Assembly (NCBI RefSeq): GCF_041102575.1
Contig: NZ_JBGCUE010000003.1
Location: 274,884 to 338,883 of the forward strand
Direction of reading: 5' to 3'
From: Tenuifilum sp. 4138str
Lineage (GTDB): Bacteria > Bacteroidota > Bacteroidia > Bacteroidales > Tenuifilaceae
DNA: 64,000 nucleotides
The position numbers and the translations under genes are program-made. Each line of letters starts with the position of its first letter. Position 1 is the first letter of the stretch. This document shows positions 17,068 through 25,057 of the stretch, piece after piece. Below the pieces are notes generated by a model. The model had not been told where the DNA came from and did no database searches. It was given only the letters and a program-made list of their open reading frames with translations.

Positions 17068-18483
17068 ATGGCTAAATTGAGGTTTCTTTTATTATTCTTA
17101 CTGCTGTTTATTGGCGTAGAGTGTAAAATCGGTGCCCAGGAGGCCATGATTTTTGGCAATGCTGCTGAATACAAGGGCTCCGATATCATATTTTATACCT
17201 ATTCCGATTACATAACTGAAACCGAATACGAGGTTGGTAGGTGTAAGGTTGAGCGCGATGGCAAGTTTAGCGCAAAGCTTAAAGTGCTTGAAACCAGCTT
17301 TGTTTTTGCCCACCTTGGAGTTTATAGGATTTATTTCTTTGCCGAGCCTGGTAAACGGTATGAGCTAGTGCTTCCCCCACGCGAGGATAAAACCGAGGCA
17401 CAACGACTCAATCCTTTTTTCCGTGAAACCGATTTGCAGGTGGGCATAAAAAATGTTGATAGGAACGATATCAACTTCCTGATAAATGCATTCGACTTGC
17501 GCTTCAACCAAGATTTTGATCAGATTGTGCAGGATGCATACCGTGGCCGTCAGCATAATATCGATTCGTTAATAACCAGAATTGAGGAAAAGTTTGCCGG
17601 AACCGGCAACCGGTTTTTCGATGCTTACCGTGAGTACAGGTACGGTTTGCTCAGGCAAATCACCTTCATAAAAAAATCTACTGCCACATCAAAAGAGCTG
17701 TTTCTGAATAGGCCTATACTGTACCGTAACCCGGCATACATGGAATTGTTCAACCTGGTTTACGACAAGTACTTTTTGTTCTTTTCAAGAACATCGCAGG
17801 GGAATGCCATTTTTGATGATATTTCGCGCTACAAGAGTTTGGGCAGGCTTAAGCGTACCCTTGCCACCGACGATGTGCTTAGTAACGATACCCTGATGGA
17901 GATGGTAATTCTTAAATCGTTGCATGATGAGTTTTTCAGCGATAATTTCTCCCGATCGGCTCTGCTTACCATTCTTGACTCCATTTACAGAACCACCACC
18001 ATACCGGAACATGTGATAGTTGCGGAGAATATCAGGAACAGGATTACCAAGCTTTTACCGGGTTTTGTTCCTGCACCTTTTTCGCTCAACGATGTTAATG
18101 GTCGCGAGGTTTCGCTTGATAGATTCAAGGGTAAGTATGTTTACCTGAACTTTTGCACCACTACAAGCTACACTTGTTTAAAGGAGTTTGTTCAGCTTGA
18201 AAAAATAAGCAAGCAGTACAAGAAGCATCTGGAGGTTGTCACCATATCAGCCGACGATAATATCGATGATTTAAAAAGTTTTTTGGAAAACAGTAAGTAC
18301 GATTGGACATTCCTACACTTTGGGAATAAACCGGAAATACTCAAGGATTACGATATACGTGTATATCCAACGTATTTTTTGATTGGGCCTGACCGGAAAA
18401 TGATTCTTTCACCAGCGCCTTCGCCCGAGGAGGGCTTTGAACGCCGATTCTTTCAATTGCTCCGAAGCAAAGGAGAAATTTAG
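17068..18483 (+). CDS. Exported thioredoxin-fold protein with degenerate active site
   Basis: The 471-residue protein has a signal peptide (about 1-27, ending KIGAQ), a long helical middle part of unknown type and a C-terminal AhpC/TSA-TlpA-like domain (about 330-470; FSLNDVNGREVSLDRFKGKY). At the place of the usual WCxxC it has FCTTTSYTCLKEF: the first redox Cys aligns with Ser and only the second Cys remains, with an extra Cys where the Trp of FWA would be. Normal disulphide reductase activity is therefore unlikely. Bacteroidota have many such periplasmic proteins. The ATG at 17068 follows coaD closely. The end overlaps the convergent NUDIX gene by four bases. Confidence 0.8.
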   Translation: MAKLRFLLLFLLLFIGVECKIGAQEAMIFGNAAEYKGSDIIFYTYSDYITETEYEVGRCKVERDGKFSAKLKVLETSFVFAHLGVYRIYFFAEPGKRYELVLPPREDKTEAQRLNPFFRETDLQVGIKNVDRNDINFLINAFDLRFNQDFDQIVQDAYRGRQHNIDSLITRIEEKFAGTGNRFFDAYREYRYGLLRQITFIKKSTATSKELFLNRPILYRNPAYMELFNLVYDKYFLFFSRTSQGNAIFDDISRYKSLGRLKRTLATDDVLSNDTLMEMVILKSLHDEFFSDNFSRSALLTILDSIYRTTTIPEHVIVAENIRNRITKLLPGFVPAPFSLNDVNGREVSLDRFKGKYVYLNFCTTTSYTCLKEFVQLEKISKQYKKHLEVVTISADDNIDDLKSFLENSKYDWTFLHFGNKPEILKDYDIRVYPTYFLIGPDRKMILSPAPSPEEGFERRFFQLLRSKGEI

Positions 18484-19100
18484 TCCAACTCCTTGAGAAC
18501 AGAGATCAGGCTTGAGTAGCTATCGGCAAGGTATACAAAGATATCGGAACGCTTAACCCACTTTACCTGTTCTATTCCCTCTTCGGTTTGGGGTTTTAGA
18601 TTATCGCATTTAGTAGTGTACATATTAAACCAATGCGTGGATTTTAGCATTTGCTTGCCATTTAAAGTATAGGTGTGGTAGGTTGTTGTAATTTGCTTTC
18701 CAAGAGTAATGCCTTTTACCCCGGTTTCCTCGCTAACTTCGCGTAAAGCAGCATCAGGAATTGGTTCGTTAGGCTCTACCTTGCCTTTGGGCAAATCCCA
18801 GCGGCCAAAACGCTTAATGAGTAGAATCTCATTCTTGTCATTGCATACAACTCCACCGGCTGCCTCAATGTGGTTAAAGCTGTTAGTGAAATGTTTCATT
18901 GTTGTTTTGGGATCGGAGGAGCAGGCAAAAAGTGTGGACACCTCGGTATGGCTTTGGAAAAAATCGATTAACTTTGAAATGTCTTCGGGCTTAGTGTCGC
19001 CCCAACAGAAAAATGTAGAGTCGGCTATGAGCACTTCTTGGGGGTCCGAAGTGATAATAAATTTGCGATTGTAAAAGAAAATGGTATAATTCAAGGTCAT
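18480..19100 (-). CDS. NUDIX hydrolase
   Basis: A 206-residue protein with a complete NUDIX box: G-x5-E-x7-REVSEETGV in the stretch from GKVEPNEP to EETGV, about residues 120-142. It would cleave a nucleoside diphosphate linked to another moiety; the substrate is not predictable. Residues 1-80 form the N-terminal extension typical of Bacteroidota NUDIX proteins (MTLNYTIFFYNRKFIITS). The ATG at 19100 begins that extension; longer starts would run into the divergent pyrE. The start codon overlaps the pyrE start codon by two bases on the other strand. Confidence 0.9.
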   Translation of the reverse strand: MTLNYTIFFYNRKFIITSDPQEVLIADSTFFCWGDTKPEDISKLIDFFQSHTEVSTLFACSSDPKTTMKHFTNSFNHIEAAGGVVCNDKNEILLIKRFGRWDLPKGKVEPNEPIPDAALREVSEETGVKGITLGKQITTTYHTYTLNGKQMLKSTHWFNMYTTKCDNLKPQTEEGIEQVKWVKRSDIFVYLADSYSSLISVLKELD

Positions 19101-19728
19101 GGATAGCAAAGTTATAGCCAATAAATTACTGCAAATAAACGCAATAAAGCTTAATCCTGCAAATCCGTTTACTTGGGCATCGGGATGGAAATCGCCCATT
19201 TACTGCGATAACCGAAAAACATTATCGTTTCCGGAGGTTCGCAATGCCATTTGCGATGGCTTTGTAAAGGTAATAAAGGAGAGGTATCCTCAGGTTGAGG
19301 TTATTGCCGGAGTTGCCACCGGAGCCATTGCCCATGGAATGCTTGTAGCCGACAGGCTAAATCTACCTTTTATTTACGTCCGTTCAGCGCCCAAATCGCA
19401 TGGTTTGGCAAATCAAATCGAAGGCGATTATAAACCCGGCCAAAGGGTAGTGGTAATTGAAGACTTAATATCAACCGGAATGAGCAGCCTTGCTGCTGTT
19501 GATGCTCTTCGCGATGCACATTGTGAGGTTCTTGGCTTGCTGGCCATTTTTTCGTATCAGTTCGATCAGGCAGTAAGTGGCTTTGCTAAAGCCGGTGTTG
19601 AGTTTGCAACACTATCGAACTACTCAGTGTTAATTGAGGCAGCATTAGAACAGGGTAGCATTACTCCAACAGAACTTGAGTTGCTTAAAAGTTGGAGACA
19701 AAACCCTGAAGAGTGGGGAAGGCGTTGA
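19099..19728 (+). CDS. pyrE: Orotate phosphoribosyltransferase
   Basis: The 209-residue enzyme joins orotate to PRPP in pyrimidine synthesis. Its start (MDSKVIANKLLQINAIKL) and the NPFTWASGWKSPIYCDNR region match Bacteroidota PyrE. The PRPP-binding loop is VVVIEDLISTGMSS. The start codon shares two bases (CATG) with the start codon of the divergent NUDIX gene, so the pyrE promoter must lie inside the NUDIX coding sequence or further up. Such head-to-head overlap is unusual. Confidence 0.97.
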   Translation: MDSKVIANKLLQINAIKLNPANPFTWASGWKSPIYCDNRKTLSFPEVRNAICDGFVKVIKERYPQVEVIAGVATGAIAHGMLVADRLNLPFIYVRSAPKSHGLANQIEGDYKPGQRVVVIEDLISTGMSSLAAVDALRDAHCEVLGLLAIFSYQFDQAVSGFAKAGVEFATLSNYSVLIEAALEQGSITPTELELLKSWRQNPEEWGRR

Positions 19729-19746
19729 GCCAGTTGGCGATATCGC

Positions 19747-20454
19747 CTAGTTAAATAGATTTATTGCCCATTCTCCGGCTTCGTTTATTATAAACTCAAA
19801 GGTTACATCGTACCAAACGGTTCTGAGTGCATTGGGTGTTTGATATGTTATTTTACAGTTTACCGGGAAAAGGATGTTTTCAAAGCCGGATTTCTCGCCT
19901 AATTTAAATGGGGAGCCTGTATCGCAAACAATTTGAAGGTTGGTCACAAGATTGTTTGTGGTCCCGTTTTGAGTAAATGCAATTAGTATTCGGTTTTCCG
20001 AACCGGTTTTAGTTATGGTATAACGCTGAACATTCCTTGCATTTATAATTTGGTACTTAGGAGGTAAGATTTTATGGTGTAGTACTCCTTTTTGCCAAAA
20101 GCCTGTATATATTGAGTCTTTCCCGTTGATTTTGCCCTTAAAGATACCCTTTCCGTCCATTTGGCCATTATAAAAGTTACCCTCGTACTTATCGCCATTT
20201 GCCCAGGTGTATATACCAAAACCATGAGGTAGTCCATTCTTGAACCTCCCCTCGTAGCTATCGGTACCCCATGCCTTGCCTTTTCCGTGAGCCAAACCAT
20301 TTTTGCACTTTCCTGTATAAGCTGCCGATATTTCAGGGAGAAGCACTTTACAATCCTGATTTTGAGCATAAAGAGCCCCTTGATTACTGTAGGTGATAAC
20401 AACAAGTAGTGTTACACTTTTTAGGATGGAAAAAACATTCTTTTTCATAGCCAT
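19747..20454 (-). CDS. Secreted MORN-repeat protein
   Basis: The 235-residue protein has a signal peptide (about 1-30, ending ALYAQ) followed by about four MORN repeats at residues 45-135 (YTGKCKNGLAHGKGKAWG, YEGRFKNGLPHGFGIYTW, YEGNFYNGQMDGKGIFKG). The C-terminal 95 residues are a beta-rich domain I do not recognise. MORN repeats form extended beta hairpins that bind lipid or protein; bacterial exported ones are mostly uncharacterised. The gene is convergent with pyrE, 18 bases apart, with the palindrome GGCGATATCGCC between and touching its stop codon. An ATG two codons downstream (20448) is an equal start choice. Confidence 0.85.
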   Translation of the reverse strand: MAMKKNVFSILKSVTLLVVITYSNQGALYAQNQDCKVLLPEISAAYTGKCKNGLAHGKGKAWGTDSYEGRFKNGLPHGFGIYTWANGDKYEGNFYNGQMDGKGIFKGKINGKDSIYTGFWQKGVLHHKILPPKYQIINARNVQRYTITKTGSENRILIAFTQNGTTNNLVTNLQIVCDTGSPFKLGEKSGFENILFPVNCKITYQTPNALRTVWYDVTFEFIINEAGEWAINLFN

Positions 20455-20485
20455 TTAGGATGTTTGTAATTTTTTTAGTTGATGT

Positions 20486-20517
20486 TTTGCACGATTAAAA
20501 AATTGAATATATATTTG
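20486..20517 (+). promoter_or_regulatory. Promoter of tRNA-Phe
   Basis: TTTG at 20486-20489, 20 bases, then TATATTTG at 20510-20517. Fits the Bacteroidota consensus and ends 17 bases before the tRNA. Confidence 0.8.
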
Positions 20518-20534
20518 CACCGCAATTGAGCGCT

Positions 20535-20607
20535 GGTGCCATAGCTCAGTTGGTAGAGCAAAGGACTGAAAATCCTTGTGTCCGTGGTTCGATTCCACGT
20601 GGCACCA
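20535..20607 (+). tRNA. tRNA-Phe (GAA anticodon)
   Basis: The cloverleaf is perfect: acceptor GGTGCCA/TGGCACC, D arm GCTC, anticodon stem around loop CTGAAAA with GAA at 20568-20570, and T arm CGTGG/CCACG. Discriminator A at 20607; CCA not encoded. Confidence 0.98.
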
Positions 20608-20608
20608 C

Positions 20609-20635
20609 AGCCCCCGGTAAATGGGGGCTTTTTTA
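20609..20635 (+). terminator. Terminator after tRNA-Phe
   Basis: Stem AGCCCCC/GGGGGCT with a seven-base loop and a T-run. It reaches the end of the convergent lipoprotein gene and may serve both strands. Confidence 0.85.
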
Positions 20636-21136
20636 TTTCACACTATCGGGACTTTCGGGCCTAAAGAATAGTTCCTTATCCATTATCAAATCCCATGCAT
20701 CGGAGTTTAGAACTGTTATTACACGGTTTTGCGGGTCAATAAAGAAAAGTTTTTCATCCTTTTTCACCTCACCATCAATTCCCTTTGTGGTGAATTGGTG
20801 TGTTATGGTATAACCCAAAAAGTCGGTGCTATTTTCATCTAGCAGCCTTTTTAGGCTATCGATAGTATTCTGGTTTGGGTTATCCTTTGATTTCTCAGTA
20901 TTTAGAGCAATCTCTATGCTGTGGGTGCGGCTGTTGAACCGGTAGCGTGGGGTTAGCTCGCCAAACTCTAATGGCACGTAGTTGGGGTATTCGTCTTTCC
21001 GGTTTTCCATCCAACTCTTTATGGATTGCTGAACAATTTCATCGGTAGTGGCAGCCTGCTTTTTAGTTTCCTGCTTGCAGGAAACAATTACTGCTAATCC
21101 AATAAGCAGTGCAAATATCATTTTCAATTTTTCCAT
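20633..21136 (-). CDS. Lipoprotein of unknown function
   Basis: The 167-residue protein starts with a lipoprotein signal (MEKLKMIFALLIGLAVIVSC), with lipid attachment at Cys20. The mature part is a single small domain with no familiar motif. It contains an IDPQNRVITVLN stretch and a central ENSTDFLGYTITHQF, consistent with a compact alpha-beta fold. The gene is transcribed alone on the minus strand and ends in the shared terminator region beside tRNA-Phe. Function unknown. Confidence 0.8.
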   Translation of the reverse strand: MEKLKMIFALLIGLAVIVSCKQETKKQAATTDEIVQQSIKSWMENRKDEYPNYVPLEFGELTPRYRFNSRTHSIEIALNTEKSKDNPNQNTIDSLKRLLDENSTDFLGYTITHQFTTKGIDGEVKKDEKLFFIDPQNRVITVLNSDAWDLIMDKELFFRPESPDSVK

Positions 21137-21244
21137 GGGTATTATAGTTGTTATAATTTTACCGAATTAAAAAACTTACTGAAAAAGAGTAAAAGCTGTC
21201 AGTAAATTTACAATAATTTTAAAGGAAACGGAATGGATCAAAAT

Positions 21245-21272
21245 AAAAAAAGGGGCACAGCCCCTTTTTTCA
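21245..21272. terminator. Terminator after the M20 dipeptidase gene
   Basis: Stem AAAAGGGGC/GCCCCTTTT with a three-base loop and T-runs on either strand, six bases beyond the dipeptidase stop. Confidence 0.85.
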
Positions 21273-21278
21273 AATTTT

Positions 21279-22643
21279 CTACTTTTCGCTAAAATATTTG
21301 TAGAATCGGGGTATAACTTCAATTCCTTTGAAAAATTGTTCAAGTGGATAGTTCTCGTTTGGTGAGTGGATGGCATCGGACTCAAGCCCAAAACCAAGAA
21401 GGATTGATTTGATTCCAAGCACTTGCTCAAAAGTGCTTATAATAGGAATGCTGCCCCCGCTGCGGAAAGGAACCGGTTTAATGCCGTAAACATCCTCAAT
21501 AGCCCTACTGGCAGCCCTATAGGCAGGAGTGTTTGTGGGAGCTACATACCCCTGTCCGCCATGGTGTGGGGTAACCTTTACTTTTACTGATTTTGGAGCA
21601 ATTGACTCAAAATGCTTTTTGAAAAGTTGAGCAATTTTCTCGTGGTTCTGGTTGGGTACCAGTCGCATCGATATTTTAGCGTAAGCCTTGGAGGGAAGAA
21701 CGGTTTTAGCTCCCTCGCCAATATATCCTCCCCAAATGCCATTTACATCAAGCGTGGGGCGAATTCCTGTGCGCTCCATGGTAGTATATCCGGCTTCGCC
21801 ATGGATATCATCAATATCCAGAGCTTTCTTGTAATCGTCAAGATTAAAAGGAGCACGAGCCATATCGGCGCGTTCTTCGGGGCTCACCTCCAACACATCG
21901 TCGTAAAAACCGGGAATGGTAACGCGATTATTCTCGTCGTGGAGCGAGGCTATCATTTTGGCAAGGATGTTTGCGGGGTTGGCAACGGCTCCGCCAAAGA
22001 GCCCCGAGTGAAGGTCGCGGTTTGGTCCGGTAACCTCAACCTCAACATACGCTAATCCCCTAAGCCCGGTTGTAATTGATGGGACGTCTTTCCCTATCAT
22101 TGATGTATCGGAAACCAGAATAACATCAGCTTTTAGCATCTCCTTGTTATCCTGGCACCACTTACCAAGGTTTGGTGAACCAATCTCTTCCTCACCCTCA
22201 ATCATGAATTTAACGTTACAGGGCAGGGTGTTGGTTTTAACCATCAGCTCAAAGGCTTTAGCATGCATAAAGCCTTGTCCCTTATCGTCATCGGCACCAC
22301 GGGCAAATATTTTGCCATCGCGAATTTCGGGTTCAAAGGGTTGCGATTTCCAAAGCTCTATTGGGTCAACCGGCATTACATCGTAATGGGCATAAACCAA
22401 AACGGTTGGGAGTTTTGGATCGATAATTTTTTCGCCGTACACCACCGGATTGCCCGGAGTTGGCATTACCTCAGCCCTGTCGGCTCCGGCTTTGAGTAGC
22501 GTTTCGCGCCAGTATTCTGCTGCCCTAACCATGTCGGGTTTGTGTTCCGAGATTGAGCTGATGGATGGAATTCGGAGCAGCCCGAAAAGCTCGTCGAGAA
22601 AACGTTGTTTGTTCTCCTCGATGTAGGCTTTGATTGTATCCAT
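21279..22643 (-). CDS. M20 family dipeptidase
   Basis: The 454-residue cytoplasmic metallopeptidase has the M20 metal sites in order: H-Y-D in VLVYAHYDVMPVDP (about 80-93), ARGADDDKGQ, and the catalytic glutamates in MIEGEEEIGSPN (about 147-158). A dimerisation domain follows (RDLHSGLFGGAVANP), and the last metal His is near the C-terminus (SDAIHSPNENYPL). This is the dipeptidase branch, which releases amino acids from short peptides. It is likely cotranscribed with the DUF3109 gene upstream (22 bases apart) and perhaps gpmI. Confidence 0.92.
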   Translation of the reverse strand: MDTIKAYIEENKQRFLDELFGLLRIPSISSISEHKPDMVRAAEYWRETLLKAGADRAEVMPTPGNPVVYGEKIIDPKLPTVLVYAHYDVMPVDPIELWKSQPFEPEIRDGKIFARGADDDKGQGFMHAKAFELMVKTNTLPCNVKFMIEGEEEIGSPNLGKWCQDNKEMLKADVILVSDTSMIGKDVPSITTGLRGLAYVEVEVTGPNRDLHSGLFGGAVANPANILAKMIASLHDENNRVTIPGFYDDVLEVSPEERADMARAPFNLDDYKKALDIDDIHGEAGYTTMERTGIRPTLDVNGIWGGYIGEGAKTVLPSKAYAKISMRLVPNQNHEKIAQLFKKHFESIAPKSVKVKVTPHHGGQGYVAPTNTPAYRAASRAIEDVYGIKPVPFRSGGSIPIISTFEQVLGIKSILLGFGLESDAIHSPNENYPLEQFFKGIEVIPRFYKYFSEK

Positions 22644-22665
22644 AAGATTTGGTTTTAGTATTTAG

Positions 22666-23244
22666 CTATTCTGTTCGTAAAGATAACAATTTTGCAGCGT
22701 CCTCAAGCTGGCCATAAAACTCTTTACCGTAAGCGCGGATTATAGCATCCTTAAGGAACCTGTAAACAGGCAGGTCTATTTGCTCACCCAACTCACGTGC
22801 GGGAGCGCAAACATCCCACTGATGGTAGTTGATTGCAGTAAAGGTTGAGTATTCTTTTACCCTAATTGGGTAAAGGTGGCACGATATAGGTTTACGGAAA
22901 TCAACTATACCATTGTTCCATGCTTTTTCAATGGCACAGGTTGCTATACCATTTTCAAATACAGTAAAAGCACATTCCTTGCCGTCATTGAGCGGGGTAA
23001 CCAAATCGCCATCGCTATCGGTAAGGGCAACTCCTTGCTCCTGAACGGTAGCAATACCCTGGGGTGTCATGTAGGGTTTAACCTTATCGAGGATTTGCTC
23101 AAGGGTAAGAGCTTCGTTGGGTGTTAAGGGTGCACCGGAGTCGCCGTGAACACAGCATTTCCCTAAACAACGCGGCAGGTTGCAGCAAAACCGTTGTTCC
23201 AGGATCTCGCTGCTTACCACCTTGTTGTCTATTTCTATCATCAT
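22666..23244 (-). CDS. DUF3109 family protein (Cys-rich)
   Basis: This 192-residue protein matches the DUF3109 family. It has a Cys cluster near the start (RFCCNLPRCLGKCCVHGD) and further Cys at CAFTVF, CAIEKAW, SCHLYPI and VCAPAR. The arrangement resembles the YkgJ-type CxxxC...CC proteins thought to hold a zinc or iron-sulphur centre. Function is not established. It lies between gpmI (12 bases) and the M20 dipeptidase (22 bases) and probably shares their transcript. Confidence 0.9.
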   Translation of the reverse strand: MMIEIDNKVVSSEILEQRFCCNLPRCLGKCCVHGDSGAPLTPNEALTLEQILDKVKPYMTPQGIATVQEQGVALTDSDGDLVTPLNDGKECAFTVFENGIATCAIEKAWNNGIVDFRKPISCHLYPIRVKEYSTFTAINYHQWDVCAPARELGEQIDLPVYRFLKDAIIRAYGKEFYGQLEDAAKLLSLRTE

Positions 23245-23256
23245 TTATCTAACTTT

Positions 23257-24780
23257 TTACTGGCAGAGAACCGTTCCGGTCATTTCCTGTGGTATTGGAA
23301 GCCCCATCATGGTAAGGATAGTTGGAGCTACGTCGGCCAGAATACCATTCTCTACCTTTTTGAACCTGTCGGAAACCAGGATGATGGGAACAGGGTTAAG
23401 TGAGTGTGCCGTATTAGGGGAGCCATCGGGGTTTAAGGCATAATCGGCATTGCCATGGTCTGCAATGATTACCACCTCGTAACCGTTAGCGGTTGCGGCA
23501 TCAACTACCTCGCCAACACATGCATCAACTGTTTGAACAGCCTTTTGAATGGCGGTGTAAACACCGGTGTGCCCTACCATGTCGCCGTTGGCAAAGTTAA
23601 GGCAGATAAAGTCGTGTGTTTTCTTATGGAGTTCGGTAACAATGGCATCTTTTACCAGGGGCGCGCTCATCTCGGGTTGTAGGTCGTATGTGGCTACCTT
23701 GGGCGAGGGGATAAGAATGCGGCTTTCGCCCGGGAACTCTTGCTCCCTACCACCCGAAAAGAAAAAGGTTACATGGGCATACTTTTCGGTTTCGGCAATA
23801 CGCAGTTGTTTCAGGTTCTGATTGCTAACCACCTCGCCAAGGGTGTTCAGTAGGTTATCCTTTTCGTAAATAACATTAACATTCTTGAACGTGTCGTCGT
23901 AGCGAGTCATGGTAACGTAATGCAGTGGCATGGTTTGCATACCAAACTCGGGCATATCCTTTTGGGTAAGCGCAATGGTTATTTCACGGAGTCGGTCGGT
24001 GCGGAAATTGAAGCAGATTACCACATCGCCTTCACGGATAAGGCCAACAGGCTTACCTTCAGCATCAACCCGCACAATGGGCTTTATAAACTCATCCGTT
24101 ACGCCTTCGGCGTAGGACTCTTCAATAGCCCTAACTATATCGGTAGTGGGTTTACCCTTGCCATGAACCATCAGGTCGTAACCCTCTTTAATGCGTTCCC
24201 AACGCTTATCGCGGTCCATGGTGTAGTACCTACCAACCAACGATGCAATAATGCCATTACTTGATTTTAGGTGATCTTCAAGGCTTTTCACAAAGCCAAG
24301 GCCGCTTTGTGGATCGGTATCGCGACCATCGGTAAGGGCATGTATGTAAACCTTACTTAATCCGTATTCCTTGGTAATTTCGCATAGCTTATACAGATGC
24401 TTGTCCAGCGAGTGAACTCCACCATCGGAAACCAATCCTATAAAGTGAACTGCCTTGTTATTCTGCTTGGCATATTGTAGTGCGTTGACCAGAACTGGCA
24501 TTTGGGCCAATTTGCCCTCCTTGATATCTTTATTGATGCGAACCAAATCCTGGTAAACAATTCGTCCGGCGCCTATGTTGAGGTGACCCACCTCGGAATT
24601 TCCCATTTGACCATCGGGCAATCCAACATTCTCCCCGCTGGTTAGTAGCTGAGCGTTAGGGTATTTACTGGTGAGCCTATCGATGTTAGGTGTTGGAGTG
24701 CTATAAATTACATCCGATTTGTCTTTGTTCCCAATTCCCCATCCATCGAGAATCATTAAAAGGACTTTACTTTTAATCAT
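23257..24780 (-). CDS. gpmI: 2,3-bisphosphoglycerate-independent phosphoglycerate mutase
   Basis: The 507-residue cytoplasmic enzyme interconverts 3- and 2-phosphoglycerate in glycolysis. Features in order: metal-binding start ([17 protein letters not shown]), the catalytic Ser in [15 protein letters not shown] (about 58-72), the [11 protein letters not shown] loop and the C-terminal metal site ([19 protein letters not shown]). Length is normal. First gene of a likely gpmI-DUF3109-M20 transcript. A TAAATTTG box at 24880-24873 could be its -7 element, but no good -33 box pairs with it. Confidence 0.97.
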   Translation of the reverse strand: MIKSKVLLMILDGWGIGNKDKSDVIYSTPTPNIDRLTSKYPNAQLLTSGENVGLPDGQMGNSEVGHLNIGAGRIVYQDLVRINKDIKEGKLAQMPVLVNALQYAKQNNKAVHFIGLVSDGGVHSLDKHLYKLCEITKEYGLSKVYIHALTDGRDTDPQSGLGFVKSLEDHLKSSNGIIASLVGRYYTMDRDKRWERIKEGYDLMVHGKGKPTTDIVRAIEESYAEGVTDEFIKPIVRVDAEGKPVGLIREGDVVICFNFRTDRLREITIALTQKDMPEFGMQTMPLHYVTMTRYDDTFKNVNVIYEKDNLLNTLGEVVSNQNLKQLRIAETEKYAHVTFFFSGGREQEFPGESRILIPSPKVATYDLQPEMSAPLVKDAIVTELHKKTHDFICLNFANGDMVGHTGVYTAIQKAVQTVDACVGEVVDAATANGYEVVIIADHGNADYALNPDGSPNTAHSLNPVPIILVSDRFKKVENGILADVAPTILTMMGLPIPQEMTGTVLCQ

Positions 24781-25057
24781 ACTAAAGTGTGCTGTTAAAA
24801 GGTTAAAAACTTTCTGAAAATTCTTTATTCAAAAAACGTTTACAAGTTCAAGTTTGTTTACTGAGTGGAGCACAAATTTACTCTTTTTTGGCGATATTGA
24901 CCCGTGGTGAAAGGTTAACAAGTGTTGTAATTCCGAAATCGATTTCTAAATTCAAGTAACTAATAAACAAATGTTTATATATTGATACTTGTTTGCGATT
25001 TTTTATATTTAGATTTAATTTCATAACTTTCTGTGCTAATTCATTAATGAAGGATAG

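Noticed and set aside
19736..19747. Palindrome GGCGATATCGCC between pyrE and the MORN gene as a terminator
   Set aside because: No loop and no T-run. It may be chance or a protein site.
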